Part shown: positions 12,427 through 13,854 of the stretch, piece by piece
How the letters are laid out: each line of letters starts with the position of its first letter
Numbering within the stretch: position 1 is the first letter of the stretch
Assembly (NCBI GenBank): GCA_030595485.1
Contig: JAUVDE010000045.1
Coordinates: 1-13,854 of the forward strand
Length of the DNA: 13,854 nucleotides
Origin: Draconibacterium sp.
Lineage (GTDB): Bacteria; Bacteroidota; Bacteroidia; Bacteroidales; Prolixibacteraceae
Reading direction: 5' to 3'
Program-made: the position numbers and the translations under genes
Notes under the pieces: generated by a model
Seen by the model: the letters and a program-made list of their open reading frames with translations, nothing else
Databases searched by the model: none
What the model was told of the DNA's origin: nothing

Positions 12427-13854
12427 CTAGAATTTCATTTTAGCCAATTTTGATGGATCATCGTCGCTTGAAATAGCTTTCATTCGGAATGAATAAGAGT
12501 AAGCTTTTTCAGTTAAACGATATTCCTCGTGGGTTAATGCTCCCCAGCTATTATCGCCGCCAACACCCATTTGTTTGTAGTCGATATTAACCGAAGTCAG
12601 GTCGCGTGGTTTTACATCGGTGGTGTGGCGATTTACTACTGCTACTCCCGGAATTTGGCGGCCATCGGTACGTTCCAAACTTTCGAAATCTTCCATAATG
12701 TTGTGGTGTGCACTAACTTCCAGAAGTGGCATTCCAGAGAACAGAAAACCATTTCCGGTTTCGTCAGTAATGGTCATCCAGCGCACATCGGTTTTGTTTC
12801 CGTTTTCCTGTGGGCGAAGATATGCCCAATATTGGTCGGCAACGCTACCATTGTACAAACCAACGAAAGCACCTGTTTTTCTATCCCAGTACGATTCCTG
12901 AGGCCCGCGTCCCAACCAAGTCATTTGGTCGAAATTGCGAGGCATAATCATATTCATTCCCATTCGAATAATCTCTGGTAATTCTTCATCGGAAGTTATT
13001 TTAAAATCGTTGTTTACCACAATATCACCAGTTCCATAAACCGTGTAAGTTGATTTGTAAGTTGCAATTTTTACTTGTTCTTCGTCCACAATGTCGAAAT
13101 CGAAAATAATCTGAGCGGCATCTTTACGAAGCTCTTTCACAGAAACATTTGATACCTGCCTGTTTTCACCTGCTTTGCGCCAAACTTTAGCTCGTTTATG
13201 TAGATCGTGACCAAAGTCATTATCGATTGGTGCCCGCCAGAAATTAGGAACTGGACCACTGGTCAGCATTTCGGTATCGCCCTTTTTGAAATTTGAAATG
13301 GCTCCTTTTGTTTTATCGAAAGATATTGAAAATCCTTTTGCTGAAACAACTATATATTCGTCGTTATCAACCAGATTTATTTCTGGTAAATCTACAGCGG
13401 TATTCTTAAAAATCGTGGGTTTGAAAATGGGTAATTCAAATTGCTCTTCAGCCATCGTCCAACCTGCTTTCACTAGGCTCCAGTCTTCTTTTAAGTTTGC
13501 TTTTATGTTTAAGAAATATTCAACGCCAGATTCTGGTTTTACTGAATAGTCGATGGTGAATTGTTTCGCTTCACCACCAGCTAGATCTATATTTCCAAGG
13601 TTTCCACTGTCAACAACTTTTCCGTCACCAAGCACTTCCCAAACCAAGTTGAATGCTGACAGATTCAGGAATGCGTATTTGTTTTTAATTGAAATACTAC
13701 CTTTTTTTAAATCAACTGCATCGAATGCTATGTGTTGATATACCTTTTTCACCTCTAATAGATGAGGTTTAACTCCACGGTTGGGGTCAACCAAACCATT
13801 GTTACAGAAGTTACCGTCTGATGGCACTGTGTCGGGACCAAAGTCACCACCGTA
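12427..13854 (-). CDS. GH2 beta-galactosidase, C-terminal part (5' end beyond window)
   Basis: C-terminal 475 residues of a LacZ-type family 2 glycoside hydrolase (usual length over 1000), which removes terminal beta-linked galactose. The frame is open to the right edge, where it begins YGGDFGPDT followed by PSDGNFCNNGLVDPNR, the conserved segment after the catalytic barrel of LacZ. A GTG at 13827 is an internal Val codon, not the start. The remainder is the domain 4 immunoglobulin-like linker (roughly the first 130 residues here) and the large beta-sandwich domain 5: GPVPNFWRAPIDNDFG, MTWLGRGPQESYWDRKTGA, and MGVGGDNSWGALTHEEYRL near the C-terminus. The two catalytic Glu residues, any signal peptide and the sugar-binding domain are outside the window, so the exact specificity is not visible. 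A hairpin terminator follows. The pairing with a GH30 gene on the same strand suggests one polysaccharide-degradation locus extending to the right. Confidence 0.92.
   Translation of the reverse strand, partial: YGGDFGPDTVPSDGNFCNNGLVDPNRGVKPHLLEVKKVYQHIAFDAVDLKKGSISIKNKYAFLNLSAFNLVWEVLGDGKVVDSGNLGNIDLAGGEAKQFTIDYSVKPESGVEYFLNIKANLKEDWSLVKAGWTMAEEQFELPIFKPTIFKNTAVDLPEINLVDNDEYIVVSAKGFSISFDKTKGAISNFKKGDTEMLTSGPVPNFWRAPIDNDFGHDLHKRAKVWRKAGENRQVSNVSVKELRKDAAQIIFDFDIVDEEQVKIATYKSTYTVYGTGDIVVNNDFKITSDEELPEIIRMGMNMIMPRNFDQMTWLGRGPQESYWDRKTGAFVGLYNGSVADQYWAYLRPQENGNKTDVRWMTITDETGNGFLFSGMPLLEVSAHHNIMEDFESLERTDGRQIPGVAVVNRHTTDVKPRDLTSVNIDYKQMGVGGDNSWGALTHEEYRLTEKAYSYSFRMKAISSDDDPSKLAKMKF

Noticed and set aside
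12571..12981. 136-codon plus-strand open frame
   Set aside because: Lies wholly antisense to the well-supported GH2 domain 5 coding sequence, with no family resemblance; a shadow of codon bias.
13825..13827. GTG as the start of the GH2 gene
   Set aside because: The frame continues upstream with the conserved YGGDFG segment of LacZ, so the GTG is an internal Val codon and the gene runs off the window.

Overview
The window looks like chromosomal DNA of a member of the Bacteroidota, probably a marine or sediment Bacteroidia of the Marinilabiliales/Prolixibacteraceae kind. This is inferred from protein character, the AT-rich intergenic DNA, the absence of Shine-Dalgarno sites, and Bacteroidota-type promoters (-33 TTTG and -7 TAnnTTTG about 19 bp apart). 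No species-level claim is possible from sequence reading alone. Almost everything is on the minus strand; only gcvH and a LytTR gene are on the plus strand.

Region 1 (1-4540, minus) is a collinear run read right to left: tsaE, an alanine-dehydrogenase-family gene, a hotdog thioesterase, isochorismate synthase (menF-type) and menD, which runs off the left edge. The last three overlap by a few bases and form a menaquinone block: chorismate to isochorismate (MenF), then SEPHCHC (MenD), with the thioesterase a good candidate for DHNA-CoA hydrolysis (MenI role). The alanine-dehydrogenase-like protein has substitutions at several catalytic and cofactor-binding positions.

Region 2 (4541-5886, plus) holds gcvH (lipoyl carrier of glycine cleavage) with its own terminator. 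It is followed by a small membrane-anchored LytTR DNA-binding protein with a recognisable promoter, upstream inverted repeats and a strong bidirectional terminator.

Region 3 (5904-8769, minus) is a complete class II (adenosylcobalamin-dependent) ribonucleotide reductase, nrdJ, preceded by 313 bp of non-coding DNA. That leader contains an ungapped direct repeat spaced exactly 60 bp and several short palindromes, but no visible B12 riboswitch.

Region 4 (8770-10767, minus) is a two-gene unit, a lycopene-cyclase-domain membrane protein followed by waaA (Kdo transferase, lipid A core), driven by a good consensus promoter. The organism is therefore Gram-negative with Kdo-containing LPS or LOS.

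Region 5 (10773-13854, minus) is a carbohydrate pair: a secreted GH30 glycosidase and the C-terminal part of a GH2 beta-galactosidase that runs off the right edge. They are separated by a hairpin terminator whose T-tract overlaps the candidate GH30 promoter. Together they suggest use of a galactose-containing polysaccharide, but no SusC/SusD or regulator lies in the window.

Most of the window is core metabolism. The items most worth a second look are the active-site changes in the alanine-dehydrogenase-like protein, the repeat architecture upstream of nrdJ, and the tethered LytTR protein with its inverted repeats. I see no mobile element, CRISPR array, tRNA or rRNA.
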